Positions 17,221 to 26,211 of a stretch of 64,000 nt of DNA are shown here, in pieces. Origin of the DNA: Streptomyces sp. NBC_00306 (GTDB lineage Bacteria; Actinomycetota; Actinomycetes; Streptomycetales; Streptomycetaceae). Position 1 is the stretch's first letter; each line of letters begins with the position of its first letter. The notes beneath the pieces were generated by a model, which was not told the origin of the DNA, did no database searches, and saw only the letters and a program-made list of their open reading frames with translations. The position numbers and the translations under genes are program-made. Location: the NCBI RefSeq assembly GCF_036169555.1, contig NZ_CP108032.1, positions 930,001-994,000 of the forward strand, in the 5' to 3' direction.

Positions 17221-19200
17221 ATGCCGACACGCCAACAGCCGCCCGCAGGCGCCGTAGCTGCCGGGCTTCCCGGGATCGACGAGGCGGAAGCAACCCTCGT
17301 CGAGCACTATCCCCGGCTCGTCCGTCTCGCCTATCTGACACTGCCCGCGTCGCTGGGCCGCCACCGGCGGGTTCTCGCCGCGCACTCCACGGTCCAGCGG
17401 GCACTCCCCCGGGCACACCGCTCGCAGCGCACGCCGCGGCTCCCCGCTCAGCGCGGCACGGAGGCGTCCACCTATCTCTGGGTGCGTACCCGGGTGCTGC
17501 GGGCCGCCCTGCGCCACGAGCGGCGGCCGCGCTGGTGGCCCGCCCGCGCCGCGGGTTCCACGCTGCGGTGGCCCGGACTGCCCCTCGTGGTGGGTCTGCG
17601 CCTGTTTCCGAGCGCCGGCGGGGCCGAGGAACTCGCCCTCGACCAGGCGCTGTCGGCGCTGGCCGCACCCGCGCGCGCGGCGTTCGCGCTGACCGTGCTG
17701 GAGGGCCTGTCCGAGCAGGAGGTCCTGGCACTGCTGAAGGAGGCGGGGGCGGCCGATCCGGAGGAGGCGCTGTGGTCCGCAGCACGGCTGCGGCGTGCCG
17801 GCAACGGCCGTACCGAATCGCTCCTGCGCAGCGCGGAGTTCGATCCCTGCGCCGTCCAGACGCGCCCCACGGATCTGCTCCGCCGCCGGCAGCGTGCCCG
17901 TTCGATCGCCGCCGGCGCGGCGTTCGTCGTGATCGCCGCCGCGGTGGTGGCGGTGTCCGACGAGGCGAACCGCGAGGCCGGCCCGGTGACGGCCATGGAC
18001 GCGGGGGAGGTGGCCCTGGCCCGGGCGCTTGACCCGGAGTTGCTCGAACACGCCCCGCGCGACGAGTGGGCCGACACCTCCCGGATCGACTTCTCGGTCT
18101 GGCCGGCCCGCGGGGATCGGGTGAACGACACGGCGCTGCTGGAACGGGCACTGCGCGCGTGGGCCCGGCCGGACACGGAGCTGAAGGTCTCGGCCACCGC
18201 GGACACGGCCAAGGTCCCTCCGGCGAAACCGCCCCGGCTGCTGTTCGCGGGCGACTGGGACGGAGCGGCCGTGGTGCTGCTCCACGAGGGCGAGCGGGTC
18301 GTGCGCTATGCCGAGCCGGAGTCCGGCGACGGCCCCGCGGCGCTCGACTTCGCCCGTACGGACAACGCCGATGTGACGACCGCCGCGGCCTTGGTCGTGA
18401 GCCGTACCGCGTCCGGTGCCCGCTATCTGCTGGCGCCGTGGATCGCGCAGACCACCACGCGTGATCTGCTGGCGCCCGACAGCCCCGCACGGGATCTCGG
18501 CGTCTCCGCCGACGGGGTCACCGCGATGGTGCCGAGCCCGGCGCCCGGCGGCTCGTGTTCCTCGTGGCCCGTGCTGCAACTGCGGTCGTCGGAGCGGATC
18601 GTGGAGAACCACGCGTTCCTGGTGACCGACCTCGGGGATCTCGCTCCGGTCCATCTCACCCACACCCCGCCGCCGTCGTCCGGCGCTCCGGCGCGGCAGC
18701 CGCGCGAGGCGACCGGTGGTCCCGCGCTGACCGGCTGGGCGCGTGGCGCCTGTCTGCTCGCCACGCTGCGCGGGTCCGGCGTGCGGGCCGTCAACAACTG
18801 GACGTACGCAGAGCAGGAGTTGCCCGACAAGGGCGGACGGGCGGCCTGGGTGTGCACCCGCGCCGACACCTGGCGCGGGCGCGGCAGGGTGCTGGTGCAG
18901 TTCCAGCCACCGGCCGGGTCGGCGACCGCGCCGGGGGTCGTGGTGGCCGAGGCGAAGGACTCGGCGGCCTGCAGCAGGTTCGGGCAGCATGTGCTGGCGG
19001 GCACGCACTGGCGGTCGCCGTCGGGCAGATGGTTCCTGCTGGCGGCCGGCAGTCGGGCGGTCACGCGGATCTCCGCGTCCGGAGCAGTGACGGCCGGAGC
19101 CGCGGGTCCGACGATGGCCGTGCCCGCGCCCCGGGACGCTCGGGTGACGCTGTCGGGCCGGATGCGGGGCGGGGAGGGCCTCTCCGCGCTCGGGGGCTGA
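17221..19200 (+). CDS. Sigma-factor-like protein with membrane anchor and extracytoplasmic domain
   Basis: Protein of 659 aa. Residues about 22-70 (EATLVEHYPRLVRLAYLTL) resemble ECF sigma region 2, and residues about 139-175 (ALDQALSALAAPARAAFALT, then EGLSEQEVLALL) resemble sigma region 4, including the GLSEQEV helix start. A basic stretch LLRRRQRAR precedes one membrane helix at about 228-245. The remaining 400 residues would be outside and form an unrecognised domain containing LLFAGDWDGAAVVLLHEGER, with four or more Cys. This looks like an ECF sigma-type module fused to a membrane-anchored sensor. Promoter-melting residues of region 2 are poorly conserved, so it may not act as a true sigma factor. 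Start ATG 17221 has GGAAGG upstream. Confidence 0.6.
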   Translation: MPTRQQPPAGAVAAGLPGIDEAEATLVEHYPRLVRLAYLTLPASLGRHRRVLAAHSTVQRALPRAHRSQRTPRLPAQRGTEASTYLWVRTRVLRAALRHERRPRWWPARAAGSTLRWPGLPLVVGLRLFPSAGGAEELALDQALSALAAPARAAFALTVLEGLSEQEVLALLKEAGAADPEEALWSAARLRRAGNGRTESLLRSAEFDPCAVQTRPTDLLRRRQRARSIAAGAAFVVIAAAVVAVSDEANREAGPVTAMDAGEVALARALDPELLEHAPRDEWADTSRIDFSVWPARGDRVNDTALLERALRAWARPDTELKVSATADTAKVPPAKPPRLLFAGDWDGAAVVLLHEGERVVRYAEPESGDGPAALDFARTDNADVTTAAALVVSRTASGARYLLAPWIAQTTTRDLLAPDSPARDLGVSADGVTAMVPSPAPGGSCSSWPVLQLRSSERIVENHAFLVTDLGDLAPVHLTHTPPPSSGAPARQPREATGGPALTGWARGACLLATLRGSGVRAVNNWTYAEQELPDKGGRAAWVCTRADTWRGRGRVLVQFQPPAGSATAPGVVVAEAKDSAACSRFGQHVLAGTHWRSPSGRWFLLAAGSRAVTRISASGAVTAGAAGPTMAVPAPRDARVTLSGRMRGGEGLSALGG

Positions 19201-19227
19201 CGCCGACCGCTCTGCGGGGGCGGACAA

Positions 19228-19242
19228 TTGACAAGTTGTCAG
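19228..19242. promoter_or_regulatory. Palindromic operator TGACAA-G-TTGTCA over a -35-like box
   Basis: Upstream of the SRPBCC gene at 19284, a perfect 6-bp inverted repeat with a 1-nt centre overlaps TTGACA (19228-19233), a consensus -35 box. A repressor bound here would block the promoter. MarR/TetR-type regulators use sites of this form; which regulator acts is unknown. Confidence 0.55.
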
Positions 19243-19283
19243 TTACGGTGTGGGCCCCGCTCCCTGCACCGGAGGTACGGTCC

Positions 19284-19766
19284 ATGCCCCGCCGACTCCA
19301 CCCCGTGGAACTCGACTTCGCCGAGTCCGCCCCCGTACGTCTGGTCTTCACCGGCGACGTCTCCGCCTCCCCGGAGGCGGTGTACCGTGCGCTCGCCGAG
19401 GACGTGACGGACTGGCCGGCCTGGTTCGACGCGGTGTCCTCGGCCGTCCCCACCCGCGACGGCGCGGGCCGGGACGTGAAGCTCAAGGGCGGCGTCTTCT
19501 TCAGCGAGACGGTCATGGCGACGGACCCCCATGAGCGTTACGCGTACCGGGTGGATTCGACCAACGCACCCGGTCTGCGGGCCCTGTTGGAAGAATGGGT
19601 GATCACTCCGACGGCACAGGGCAGCCGCGTGCGGTGGACCTTCGCCGTGGACGGTCCGGCGCCGGTGCGCGCTTTGCTGCGGCTGAGCCGAGCGGGCCTC
19701 GGCACGTCCTTCCGGCGTGCGATACGCCGGCTGGACCGCAGGCTCGCCCGGTCCGCCACATCCTGA
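19284..19766 (+). CDS. SRPBCC family protein (polyketide cyclase/dehydrase-like)
   Basis: Protein of 160 aa starting at ATG 19284 with a strong GGAGG 8 nt upstream. The pattern is SRPBCC: VRLVFTGDVSASPEAVYRAL at the N-terminus, DWPAWFDAVSSAVPTRDG, then RYAYRVDSTNAPGLRALLEE, VRWTFAVDG and a long basic C-terminal helix. Ligand and role are not known. It has its own promoter/operator-like palindrome and ends 20 bp before the convergent Cds1-like gene. It is not a close copy of the SRPBCC protein at 16266; only the fold is shared. Confidence 0.8.
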   Translation: MPRRLHPVELDFAESAPVRLVFTGDVSASPEAVYRALAEDVTDWPAWFDAVSSAVPTRDGAGRDVKLKGGVFFSETVMATDPHERYAYRVDSTNAPGLRALLEEWVITPTAQGSRVRWTFAVDGPAPVRALLRLSRAGLGTSFRRAIRRLDRRLARSATS

Positions 19767-19785
19767 CCGCCCGCCCGGGGCCGCG

Positions 19786-20919
19786 TCAGTCGGGCCAGAC
19801 GCCCGTCGACAGGAAGCGCTCCAGGGTCGCGGTGTACGGAGCGATGTCCAGACCCTGTCCGGCCAGCCACGCGTCGGAGTAGTACTTGTCCAGATAGCGG
19901 TCACCCGGGTCGCAGAGCAGGGTGACGACACTCCCCCGCTGCCCGTCCGCCACCATCTCCGCGATGATCCTCAGCGCGCTCCACAGACCGGTGCCGGTGG
20001 AGCCGCCCGCCTTGCGCCCGATGGCCGCGTCCAGTGCCCGTACGGCCGCGACGCTGGCCGCGTCGGGCACCTTCATCATCCGGTCGATGGCTCCGGGCAC
20101 GAAGCTCGGCTCCATGCGCGGCCGGCCGATGCCTTCGATACGGGAGCCGCAGTCGGTGCTGGCCTGCGGGTCGCTCTGGGTCCACCCCTCGAAGAAACAG
20201 GAGTTCTCCGGGTCGGGCACACAGATGCGGGTGTCGTACTGCATGTAGTGCACATAGCGGGCCACGGTCGCGGAGGTGCCGCCCGTGCCGGCCGTGGCGA
20301 CGATCCACGTGGGGCAGGGGTACCGCTCCAGCCGCAGTTGCTGGTAGATCGACTCGGCGATGTTGTTGTTGCCGCGCCAGTCGGTGGCCCGCTCGGCGTA
20401 GGTGAACTGGTCCATGTAGTGGCCGCCGGTCCGCTCGGCGAGTGCCGCCGACTCCTCGTACATCCTGCGGGAGTCGTCCACGAAGTGGCACCGGCCGCCG
20501 TGGAACTCGATCAGCCGGATCTTTTCGGTACTGGTGGTGCGCGGCATCACCGCGACGAAGGGGACGCCGATCAGCTTGGCGAAGTACGCCTCGGAGACGG
20601 CCGTGGAGCCGCTGGACGCCTCGATGACGGGTTTGCCAGGCCGGATCCAGCCATTGCAGAGGCCGTAGAGGAAGAGGGAACGGGCCAGCCGGTGCTTGAG
20701 GCTGCCGGTGGGGTGGGTGGACTCGTCCTTGAGGTAGAGGTCGATGCCCCACTCCTCGGGCAACGGGAATCTGAGCAGATGCGTGTCCGCCGAACGGTTG
20801 GCGTCCGCCTGGACCTTGCGGACCGCCTCCTTCAGCCAGGCCCGGTACTGCGGGTCGCTTCGGTCGACGTCGGCGGTCGCCGTCGCCCCGTCCGTCACAC
20901 GCTTCTCGTCCGTGCTCAT
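19786..20919 (-). CDS. PLP-dependent cysteine synthase/desulfhydrase family protein (Cds1-like)
   Basis: Protein of 377 aa starting at ATG 20919 with GAGGGGCG upstream. It is a fold-type II PLP enzyme: the Schiff-base Lys is Lys75 in [12 protein letters not shown], the substrate loop is [10 protein letters not shown], and the phosphate-binding glycine loop is [12 protein letters not shown]. The [20 protein letters not shown] block is characteristic of the Mycobacterium Cds1 group, described as L-cysteine desulfhydrase (cysteine to pyruvate, ammonia and sulfide), rather than of biosynthetic CysK/CysM. The specific activity is inferred from that resemblance. It is convergent with an SRPBCC gene and divergent from a small conserved protein. 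Confidence 0.8.
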   Translation of the reverse strand: MSTDEKRVTDGATATADVDRSDPQYRAWLKEAVRKVQADANRSADTHLLRFPLPEEWGIDLYLKDESTHPTGSLKHRLARSLFLYGLCNGWIRPGKPVIEASSGSTAVSEAYFAKLIGVPFVAVMPRTTSTEKIRLIEFHGGRCHFVDDSRRMYEESAALAERTGGHYMDQFTYAERATDWRGNNNIAESIYQQLRLERYPCPTWIVATAGTGGTSATVARYVHYMQYDTRICVPDPENSCFFEGWTQSDPQASTDCGSRIEGIGRPRMEPSFVPGAIDRMMKVPDAASVAAVRALDAAIGRKAGGSTGTGLWSALRIIAEMVADGQRGSVVTLLCDPGDRYLDKYYSDAWLAGQGLDIAPYTATLERFLSTGVWPD

Positions 20920-21118
20920 GAGCGTCGCCCCTCGCCTTGGCCAGTACTGCATCCCTCCTGCCACAGTAAGCCCCTCACCTGCACAAACGTTGACTTTGGG
21001 CATCCATAGGAGTCGCTTGTGGGCCGGGACGTGCGCTACCTGCGGACACGTACTGGTGCACGCGGCCGGAGTTGTGCAGACTGCCAGGAGATGACCTGAC
21101 GAAGGGGGCGGTGGGCCG

Positions 21119-21442
21119 ATGGCGATGGCGGAGCCCGAGTTCCGGGCCACGGGCGTACGGATCGAACGATGGCCGCGCTCGCTCACCAAGGCCGGACAGG
21201 TATTGATCAAGGACGGCAAGGTGGCCTTGCTGACGAGTTACGGCCGGGTGATCGACAGCGCCCCCGTCCGCGCGGTCAGCGCGGGCCGGCCCTGGTTCGC
21301 CGACGAGGCGAGCACGGCGGTCACGGTGAACGGCAAGCGGTACCGGCTGACCATGGGTCAGCGCAATCACCGGCCCGAAGCCCGGGCACTGGCCGGGCGT
21401 TTCCTGGACGCGGTGCGCGGCGCGGGCGGCCGCAGGGACTGA
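21119..21442 (+). CDS. Conserved hypothetical protein
   Basis: Protein of 107 aa starting at ATG 21119 (another ATG at 21125). GAAGGGGGCGG precedes it. The sequence is a compact, basic, beta-rich protein ([20 protein letters not shown], then [20 protein letters not shown]) ending in a helix. There is no membrane segment or signal peptide. I recognise no family with confidence; it looks like a small Streptomyces cytosolic protein. About 200 bp separates it from the divergent Cds1-like gene. Confidence 0.7.
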   Translation: MAMAEPEFRATGVRIERWPRSLTKAGQVLIKDGKVALLTSYGRVIDSAPVRAVSAGRPWFADEASTAVTVNGKRYRLTMGQRNHRPEARALAGRFLDAVRGAGGRRD

Positions 21443-21535
21443 GATTCCCCACCCGGGTGCTGCCAGGTTGCGGGACCGTCGTCATTGGTTCACGCTGGTC
21501 TCACATCACTCAGGGTGCACCGGCGGTAACGCTGT

Positions 21536-21580
21536 GATCCAGCCCGCCGGACAAATCAGCAGCCAGCCAACTGCTGGATC
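21536..21580 (+). other. Nested inverted repeats upstream of the RsbW-like gene
   Basis: GATCCAGC at 21536-21543 is repeated inverted as GCTGGATC at 21573-21580, and CAGCAG/CTGCTG lies nested inside. The motif CAGCCA also recurs several times up to 21636. This could be a leader hairpin or an operator in the 182-bp gap before the anti-sigma-like gene. Confidence 0.4.
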
Positions 21581-21624
21581 CGATCCTCCGTTCTCTTCCG
21601 GACCTCATTCGGGGAGTCGCAGCC

Positions 21625-22140
21625 GTGATCAGCCAGCCAAGCAGGCACTGCACGGTGGAGCTCCAAGCCCTGCCGTCGCGGATCGGACAGGTCCGCAGAA
21701 TCATTTCGGCGCAACTGCGCTACTGGCATCTCGATCCTCTGATCGACCAGGCGGCGCTCGGCGTCACTGAACTGCTGACCAACGTCCACCGGCATGCCGA
21801 GCCGGACAAGATGTGCACCGTGGACATCGAGCTGCTGCTCGACCGCCTCACGGTGTCCGTACAGGACAACGACCCGCGGCTGCCGACCGTGCGGGACAGC
21901 GATGCTCTCGACACGTCGGGGCGCGGTCTCGGACTGATAGCCGCCGTGAGCGACTGCTGGGGTGTGCATCCCCGGGGCGACCTGGGCAAGGCCGTCTGGT
22001 TCACGCTCTCGGCGCCGTCGGCGGCCGTTGCGCTGCCCGTGCATCCGATCGTGCACGGGGCCACCACGGAAGGGCCGTTCACCGCGGCTCCGCCGGTCGC
22101 GCCCGAGCACACCGCGATGCCGTCGACGGTGTCCAGCTGA
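21625..22140 (+). CDS. RsbW-like ATP-binding protein (GHKL fold)
   Basis: Protein of 171 aa from a GTG at 21625 with GGGGAG 9 nt upstream. GHKL motifs are present: N-box GVTELLTNVHRHA, G1 QDNDPRLP and G2 SGRGLGLIAAV. Stand-alone proteins of this kind in Streptomyces are mostly anti-sigma-factor serine kinases or orphan regulators related to RsbW/SpoIIAB. The C-terminal 40 residues are Ala/Pro-rich. No sigma factor or anti-anti-sigma gene is adjacent, so its partner is unknown. The convergent FtsX permease gene lies beyond two strong hairpins. Confidence 0.85.
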   Translation: MISQPSRHCTVELQALPSRIGQVRRIISAQLRYWHLDPLIDQAALGVTELLTNVHRHAEPDKMCTVDIELLLDRLTVSVQDNDPRLPTVRDSDALDTSGRGLGLIAAVSDCWGVHPRGDLGKAVWFTLSAPSAAVALPVHPIVHGATTEGPFTAAPPVAPEHTAMPSTVSS

Positions 22141-22264
22141 CCGGGCCTTGCCGGTGTCGCGGCAGCCCCGGTCCCGGCGGGCGTGTGAGCCCGCCGGGGA
22201 CCAGCGGCCGCGGCGACGGCGACGTCCGGTGCCAGGGCGTGATTCAGAAGGAGCGCCGTCCGCC

Positions 22265-22282
22265 CGCAGGGCGGGCCCTGCG
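22265..22282 (+). terminator. Perfect GC hairpin after the RsbW-like gene
   Basis: CGCAGGGC-GG-GCCCTGCG, an 8-bp perfect inverted repeat between two convergent genes; likely part of a bidirectional terminator. Confidence 0.6.
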
Positions 22283-22317
22283 GCGTCCGGTGCATGCCAT
22301 CGCAGGCGGTGGGGGCG

Positions 22318-22337
22318 CCCCCGCCGGAGGGCGGGGG
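22318..22337. terminator. Second hairpin in the convergent gap
   Basis: CCCCCGCC-GGAG-GGCGGGGG, an 8-bp perfect stem, about 100 bp from the stop of the FtsX-type permease gene. With the 22265 hairpin it separates the converging transcripts. Confidence 0.6.
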
Positions 22338-22434
22338 AGATCGCCCTTGTACGGGACGTACTTGAGCGACTTCGCCAACATCGCGCGGGTGCGTGCCGGG
22401 CGGCGCGGGGCGGGCGAGACTTCCGAGAAAGGCC

Positions 22435-25005
22435 CTACTCCGTCGCGATGGCCCGCAGCACGTCCAGGCGCGCGGCGCGGCGCGCGGGCCGCCAGCCCGC
22501 GACCGCTCCGGCGACCAGGCCGACGAGTGCCACCACCAGCAGTTGCACGGGCGGCACCGCGAAGGCGAAGGACGTGTCGCCCGTGCCTTCGGACGCCTTG
22601 ACCAGCACCCAGCCGAGCAGTCCGCCGAGTGCGAGTCCGCCGGCCGTGCCGAACGCGGCGACCAGCACGGACTCGTAGCGCACCATGGCGCGCAGCTGGG
22701 TCCTCGTCTGGCCGACGGCCCGCAACAGGCCCAGTTCCCTGGTGCGTTCGTGGATCGCGAGGGTGAGCGTGTTGGCGATGCCCAGCAGCGCGATCACGAC
22801 GGCCAGCGCGAGCAGTGCGTAGACCAGCGTGAGCATCATGTCGATGGCGCCCGCCGCGGACTGCGCGTACTCCTCGCGGGTCTGCACCTCGGGGTTTCCG
22901 TAGGCGGACGCGGTCTTCTCGACGGCTGCCGTGCCGTCCGCGGTCGGCACACCGTCCTTGAAGCCGACGGCGATCAGCGTGTCGGAGTCCTGGCCGCGGT
23001 GCGGGGCCCAGGCCCCGCGGGTGATGACGTAGTCGCCCGCGAGTTCCGCCTGTTCGTACACGGCGCGCACGGTGAAGGTCTTTGACGTGCCGTCCGTGAA
23101 GGTGACGTCGGCCGTCGAGCCCGGCTTCCAGCCCCGCTTCCCGGCCTCGGTGGCCGCCACGGCCATGCCGTCGCTGCCGAGCCCGTCGAGCGAGCCCCGG
23201 ACCGTGCCGAGGTCGAACGCCCTGCCGAGGGCGACCGGATCGGTGACCGTCAGCTGACGGCCCGCGCCGTCGACCTCGGCGACGCCCTGGCCGAGACCGA
23301 CGGCGGTCTCCACCTCGGGCAGCGCCGCGATGACCGGGGCGAGCTTCGGGCTGAGCCCGCTGCCGCCCGCGCCGAACGAGGGTGCGCTGACCGCGACATC
23401 ACCCGCGAAGGAGCGGGAGACCGTCTGGTCCATGGTGGCCTTGAGCGAGGCGCCGAAGACGGTGAAGAGCGAGACGACCGCGACGCCGATCATCAGGGCG
23501 GTGGCGGTCGCCGCCGTGCGCCCCGGGCTACGCAGGGCGTTGCGCTGGGCCAGCCTGCCGGAGACACCGCGCAGCCGGTCGAGCGGTGCGCCCAGGATCC
23601 GTACGGCGTACGGGGACGCGACCGGGCCCAGCACCACGAAGGCGGCGAGGGCGAGGATCGCGCCGGTGGCGGCAAGCCAGATGGACGGGGTCGCGAGGAC
23701 GCCGACGAGGATGACGGCGAGGGCGGCGAGCGCCACGGCCCCGCCGGTGCGGGCACGCTTCACCGAGGCGGCCGACCGGTCGACCGCCGTCTCGCGCAGG
23801 GCCGCCAGCGGGGCGGTACGTCCGGCGCGCACTGCCGGCATCAATGCCGAGCCGAGGCAGACGAGCACCCCGACGGCGAGCGGCAGCAGCAGGGAGAGAG
23901 CGCTGATCACCAGGCCGCCCTCGGGGAAGGGGAATCCGATGACCGGGAACAGCGCCCGCAGTCCTGCCGCGATACCGATACCGCCGAGCAGCCCGGCACC
24001 GGAGGCGACGAGCGCGACGGCGCTCGCCTCGGCGAGAGTCGAGCCGACGATCTGGCGGCGGGAGGCTCCGAGGGCGCGCAGCAGCGCGTTCTCGCGGGTC
24101 CGCTGGGCGATGACGATGGCGAAGGTGTTGTAGATGGAGAAGGTGGCGACCAGCAGGACGATGCCGGAGAAGACCAGGAGCAAGGTGGTGAACAGGCTCA
24201 GGAACTGACCGGAGATCATGTCCTGGTTCTCTTCGGTGGACGCCTGTCCGGTGATGGCCTCGACGCCTGCGGGGAGCACGGGGCGGAGCGCGTCGACCAG
24301 TTCCTGCTGACCGGTGCCGGGCCCGGCCCGCACCTGGACGGACGCTGCCTCACCGGGCTTCGGGGTGAGGTACTTCTCGGCGTCGGCCCGGGTCATACCG
24401 GTGAAGGTCACCTGCCCCATGCCGTCCTCGCCGCCGAAGGTGGCCAGCCCCACGACCGTGACCCGTACCGGGTCGGGGGTGCGCAGGACGGTGCGGTCGC
24501 CGATCTCCAGCCCGCCCGTCTCGGCGGCGCCGCGGTTGACGACGACTTCGCCGGTACGGGCGGGGGCGCGGCCCTCGGCGAGCTGATACGGGTTGAGTTC
24601 GGTGTCGGCAATCCAGTTGCCGGCGACCGTCGGAGGGCCCTGCCCGCCGATCGGCTTGCCGTTAGCTCCCACGAGCTGTCCCGCGCCCTGGATGCTTGGC
24701 TCCGCGGCGGCGACGCCCTCGACCCCCTTGATACGGGCGGCGAGGTCGGTAGGCACGTTCTGCCGGGTCCCCTGGGCGTCACCGGGGACCGTGACGACGT
24801 TGGAGCTGCGGACGACGGCGTCGGTGCCGCCATTGGCGCTGGCGAACATCGTGTCGAAGCTGCCGCGCAGTGTGTCGCCCATGACGAGGGTGCCGGTGAG
24901 GAAGGCCACCCCGAGGAGGACGGCGGTGAACGTTCCCGCGAAGCGCCGCTTGTGGGCCCGCAGTGAGCCGATGCTGAGGCGCAGGGACGCGCGGCTGCTG
25001 CTCAT
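22435..25005 (-). CDS. ABC transporter permease, MacB/FtsX type, two FtsX domains
   Basis: Protein of 856 aa starting at ATG 25005, overlapping the upstream ATPase gene by 4 bp (ATGA). An N-terminal membrane helix (FAGTFTAVLLGVAFLTGTLV) is followed by a large extracytoplasmic domain, three membrane helices with an FtsX core (YNTFAIVIAQRTRENALLRA), a second extracytoplasmic domain, and a C-terminal FtsX core (NTLTLAIHERTRELGLLRAV). This is the usual full-length actinobacterial exporter permease, which uses mechanotransmission rather than transport through a channel. Substrate (peptide, lipid or drug) is unknown. It is the last gene of the SHOCT/ATPase/permease operon. Confidence 0.92.
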   Translation of the reverse strand: MSSSRASLRLSIGSLRAHKRRFAGTFTAVLLGVAFLTGTLVMGDTLRGSFDTMFASANGGTDAVVRSSNVVTVPGDAQGTRQNVPTDLAARIKGVEGVAAAEPSIQGAGQLVGANGKPIGGQGPPTVAGNWIADTELNPYQLAEGRAPARTGEVVVNRGAAETGGLEIGDRTVLRTPDPVRVTVVGLATFGGEDGMGQVTFTGMTRADAEKYLTPKPGEAASVQVRAGPGTGQQELVDALRPVLPAGVEAITGQASTEENQDMISGQFLSLFTTLLLVFSGIVLLVATFSIYNTFAIVIAQRTRENALLRALGASRRQIVGSTLAEASAVALVASGAGLLGGIGIAAGLRALFPVIGFPFPEGGLVISALSLLLPLAVGVLVCLGSALMPAVRAGRTAPLAALRETAVDRSAASVKRARTGGAVALAALAVILVGVLATPSIWLAATGAILALAAFVVLGPVASPYAVRILGAPLDRLRGVSGRLAQRNALRSPGRTAATATALMIGVAVVSLFTVFGASLKATMDQTVSRSFAGDVAVSAPSFGAGGSGLSPKLAPVIAALPEVETAVGLGQGVAEVDGAGRQLTVTDPVALGRAFDLGTVRGSLDGLGSDGMAVAATEAGKRGWKPGSTADVTFTDGTSKTFTVRAVYEQAELAGDYVITRGAWAPHRGQDSDTLIAVGFKDGVPTADGTAAVEKTASAYGNPEVQTREEYAQSAAGAIDMMLTLVYALLALAVVIALLGIANTLTLAIHERTRELGLLRAVGQTRTQLRAMVRYESVLVAAFGTAGGLALGGLLGWVLVKASEGTGDTSFAFAVPPVQLLVVALVGLVAGAVAGWRPARRAARLDVLRAIATE

Positions 25006-25730
25006 GCTGTCGCCTCCGCAGAGGTGTCGCGGTCGCGCATGTCGAACGCCTTCAGACGGTCCAGGACGCGCTCGGCGGTCGGGGCTTCCATCCGGTCGAC
25101 GAGCCGTCCGTCGGCCAGGAAGACGACCTCGTCGGCGTGGGCGGCGGCGACGGGATCATGGGTGACCATCACCACCGTCCGCTCGGTCCGGCGCACCGCA
25201 CGGCCCAGCAGGCGCAGTACCTCTTCGCCCGAACGGGAGTCGAGGTTGCCGGTGGGCTCGTCGGCGAAGACGACGTCGGGCCGGCCGGCGAAGGCGCGTG
25301 CCACGGCGACCCGTTGCTGCTGGCCGCCGGAGAGTTCGGCCGGCCGGTGGCCGAGGCGGTCACGCAGTCCCACGGTGTCGATGAGCGCGTCGAGCCACTC
25401 CTGGTCAGGCCGGTCGCCGGCGAGGTCCATGGGGAGGGTGATGTTCTCGGTGACGGTGAGCGTGGGGATGAGGTTGAAGGCCTGGAAGACGAAGCCGATG
25501 CGCTCGCGGCGCAACAGGGTGAGCCTGCGGTCGTCGAGTGAGCTGAGGTCGGTGTCGCCGATGAGGGCCGAGCCCGATGTCAGGGTGTCGAGCCCGGCAG
25601 CGCAGTGCATCAGCGTGGACTTGCCGGAGCCCGAGGGCCCCATGATCGCGGTGAAACGGCCGGCCGGGAAGTCGACGCTCACCCCGTCCAGAGCCCTCAC
25701 CTCGGTGTCGCCCCTGCCGTAGACCTTCAC
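25002..25730 (-). CDS. ABC transporter ATP-binding protein (MacB/LolD type), N-terminus frameshifted
   Basis: Protein of 242 aa as read from GTG 25730. All ATPase motifs are present: Walker A GPSGSGKST, Q-loop FVFQAFNLI, signature LSGGQQQRVAVARA, Walker B VVFADEPTGNLDS and the H-loop VTHD. The family normally has 15-30 residues before the KVYGRGD strand. A GTG at 25803 overlaps the stop of the upstream SHOCT gene (GTGA) and begins a reading frame (MNTTTATTP) that fuses with this one if one base is removed from the 7-G run at 25775-25781. The true gene is therefore probably 25002-25803, with a sequencing slip or real frameshift in the run. Without the extension the first beta strand is still nearly complete. 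Confidence 0.9.
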   Translation of the reverse strand: MKVYGRGDTEVRALDGVSVDFPAGRFTAIMGPSGSGKSTLMHCAAGLDTLTSGSALIGDTDLSSLDDRRLTLLRRERIGFVFQAFNLIPTLTVTENITLPMDLAGDRPDQEWLDALIDTVGLRDRLGHRPAELSGGQQQRVAVARAFAGRPDVVFADEPTGNLDSRSGEEVLRLLGRAVRRTERTVVMVTHDPVAAAHADEVVFLADGRLVDRMEAPTAERVLDRLKAFDMRDRDTSAEATA

Positions 25731-25799
25731 GGCGTCGACGACGCGCGCCGCGGCCCGCGTCCGGGTCGCGGACAGGGGGGGTGGTCGCGGTCGTGGTGT

Positions 25800-26090
25800 T
25801 CACACCGCACCGTCCTTGCCGACGCGGCCGAACTGCTCGTCGAGGACGGACAGCCGGCGCCAGTACTCGTCCTCGTCGATCTCACCGGCGGCGAACCGGC
25901 GGCCGAGCAGGGCGATCGGCGAGTTCTCGCCGTGTGCGGGGCGCTGGTTCCAGGGGCCGGGGCCGCGGCGTCCGCGCCGGAAGCCGGTGCGGCGCGCCAG
26001 TGTGACGACGCCGACGACGACGGCCGCCCAGACCAGCGGGAAGAAGAGCATCCACGGGCCGGGCCCGCCTGTGTGCGCCAGGGTGTTCAT
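25800..26090 (-). CDS. SHOCT-domain small membrane protein
   Basis: Protein of 96 aa starting at ATG 26090 with GGAG 9 nt upstream (a TTG at 26099 is too close to the ribosome binding site). One membrane helix (about residues 12-33) is followed by a basic linker and a C-terminal SHOCT motif (SPIALLGRRFAAGEIDEDEY, then WRRLSVLDE). SHOCT domains are short oligomerisation modules common in membrane proteins. It is the first gene of the operon with the ABC ATPase and FtsX permease; its stop overlaps the presumed ATPase start. A palindrome resembling the one before the histidine kinase lies upstream. Confidence 0.82.
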   Translation of the reverse strand: MNTLAHTGGPGPWMLFFPLVWAAVVVGVVTLARRTGFRRGRRGPGPWNQRPAHGENSPIALLGRRFAAGEIDEDEYWRRLSVLDEQFGRVGKDGAV

Positions 26091-26193
26091 CTCGGTCAAC
26101 TCCTCGGTGGCGATGGTGGTGCGTGATTCCTTGTCGCTACCGAGGCTCCCGCCGCAGGGGGCCGACGTCGTCGTACGGCCAGCGGCAGTGCGC

Positions 26194-26211
26194 GTACCAC
26201 CCGGGGAGTAC
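26194..26211. promoter_or_regulatory. 18-bp imperfect GTAC palindrome upstream of the SHOCT/ABC operon
   Basis: GTACCACCCGGGGAGTAC has seven of nine symmetric pairs. It starts 104 bp upstream of the SHOCT gene start. A perfect site of the same length and form lies at 35170-35187 before the histidine kinase gene, so both may bind the same response regulator (inference). Confidence 0.45.
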
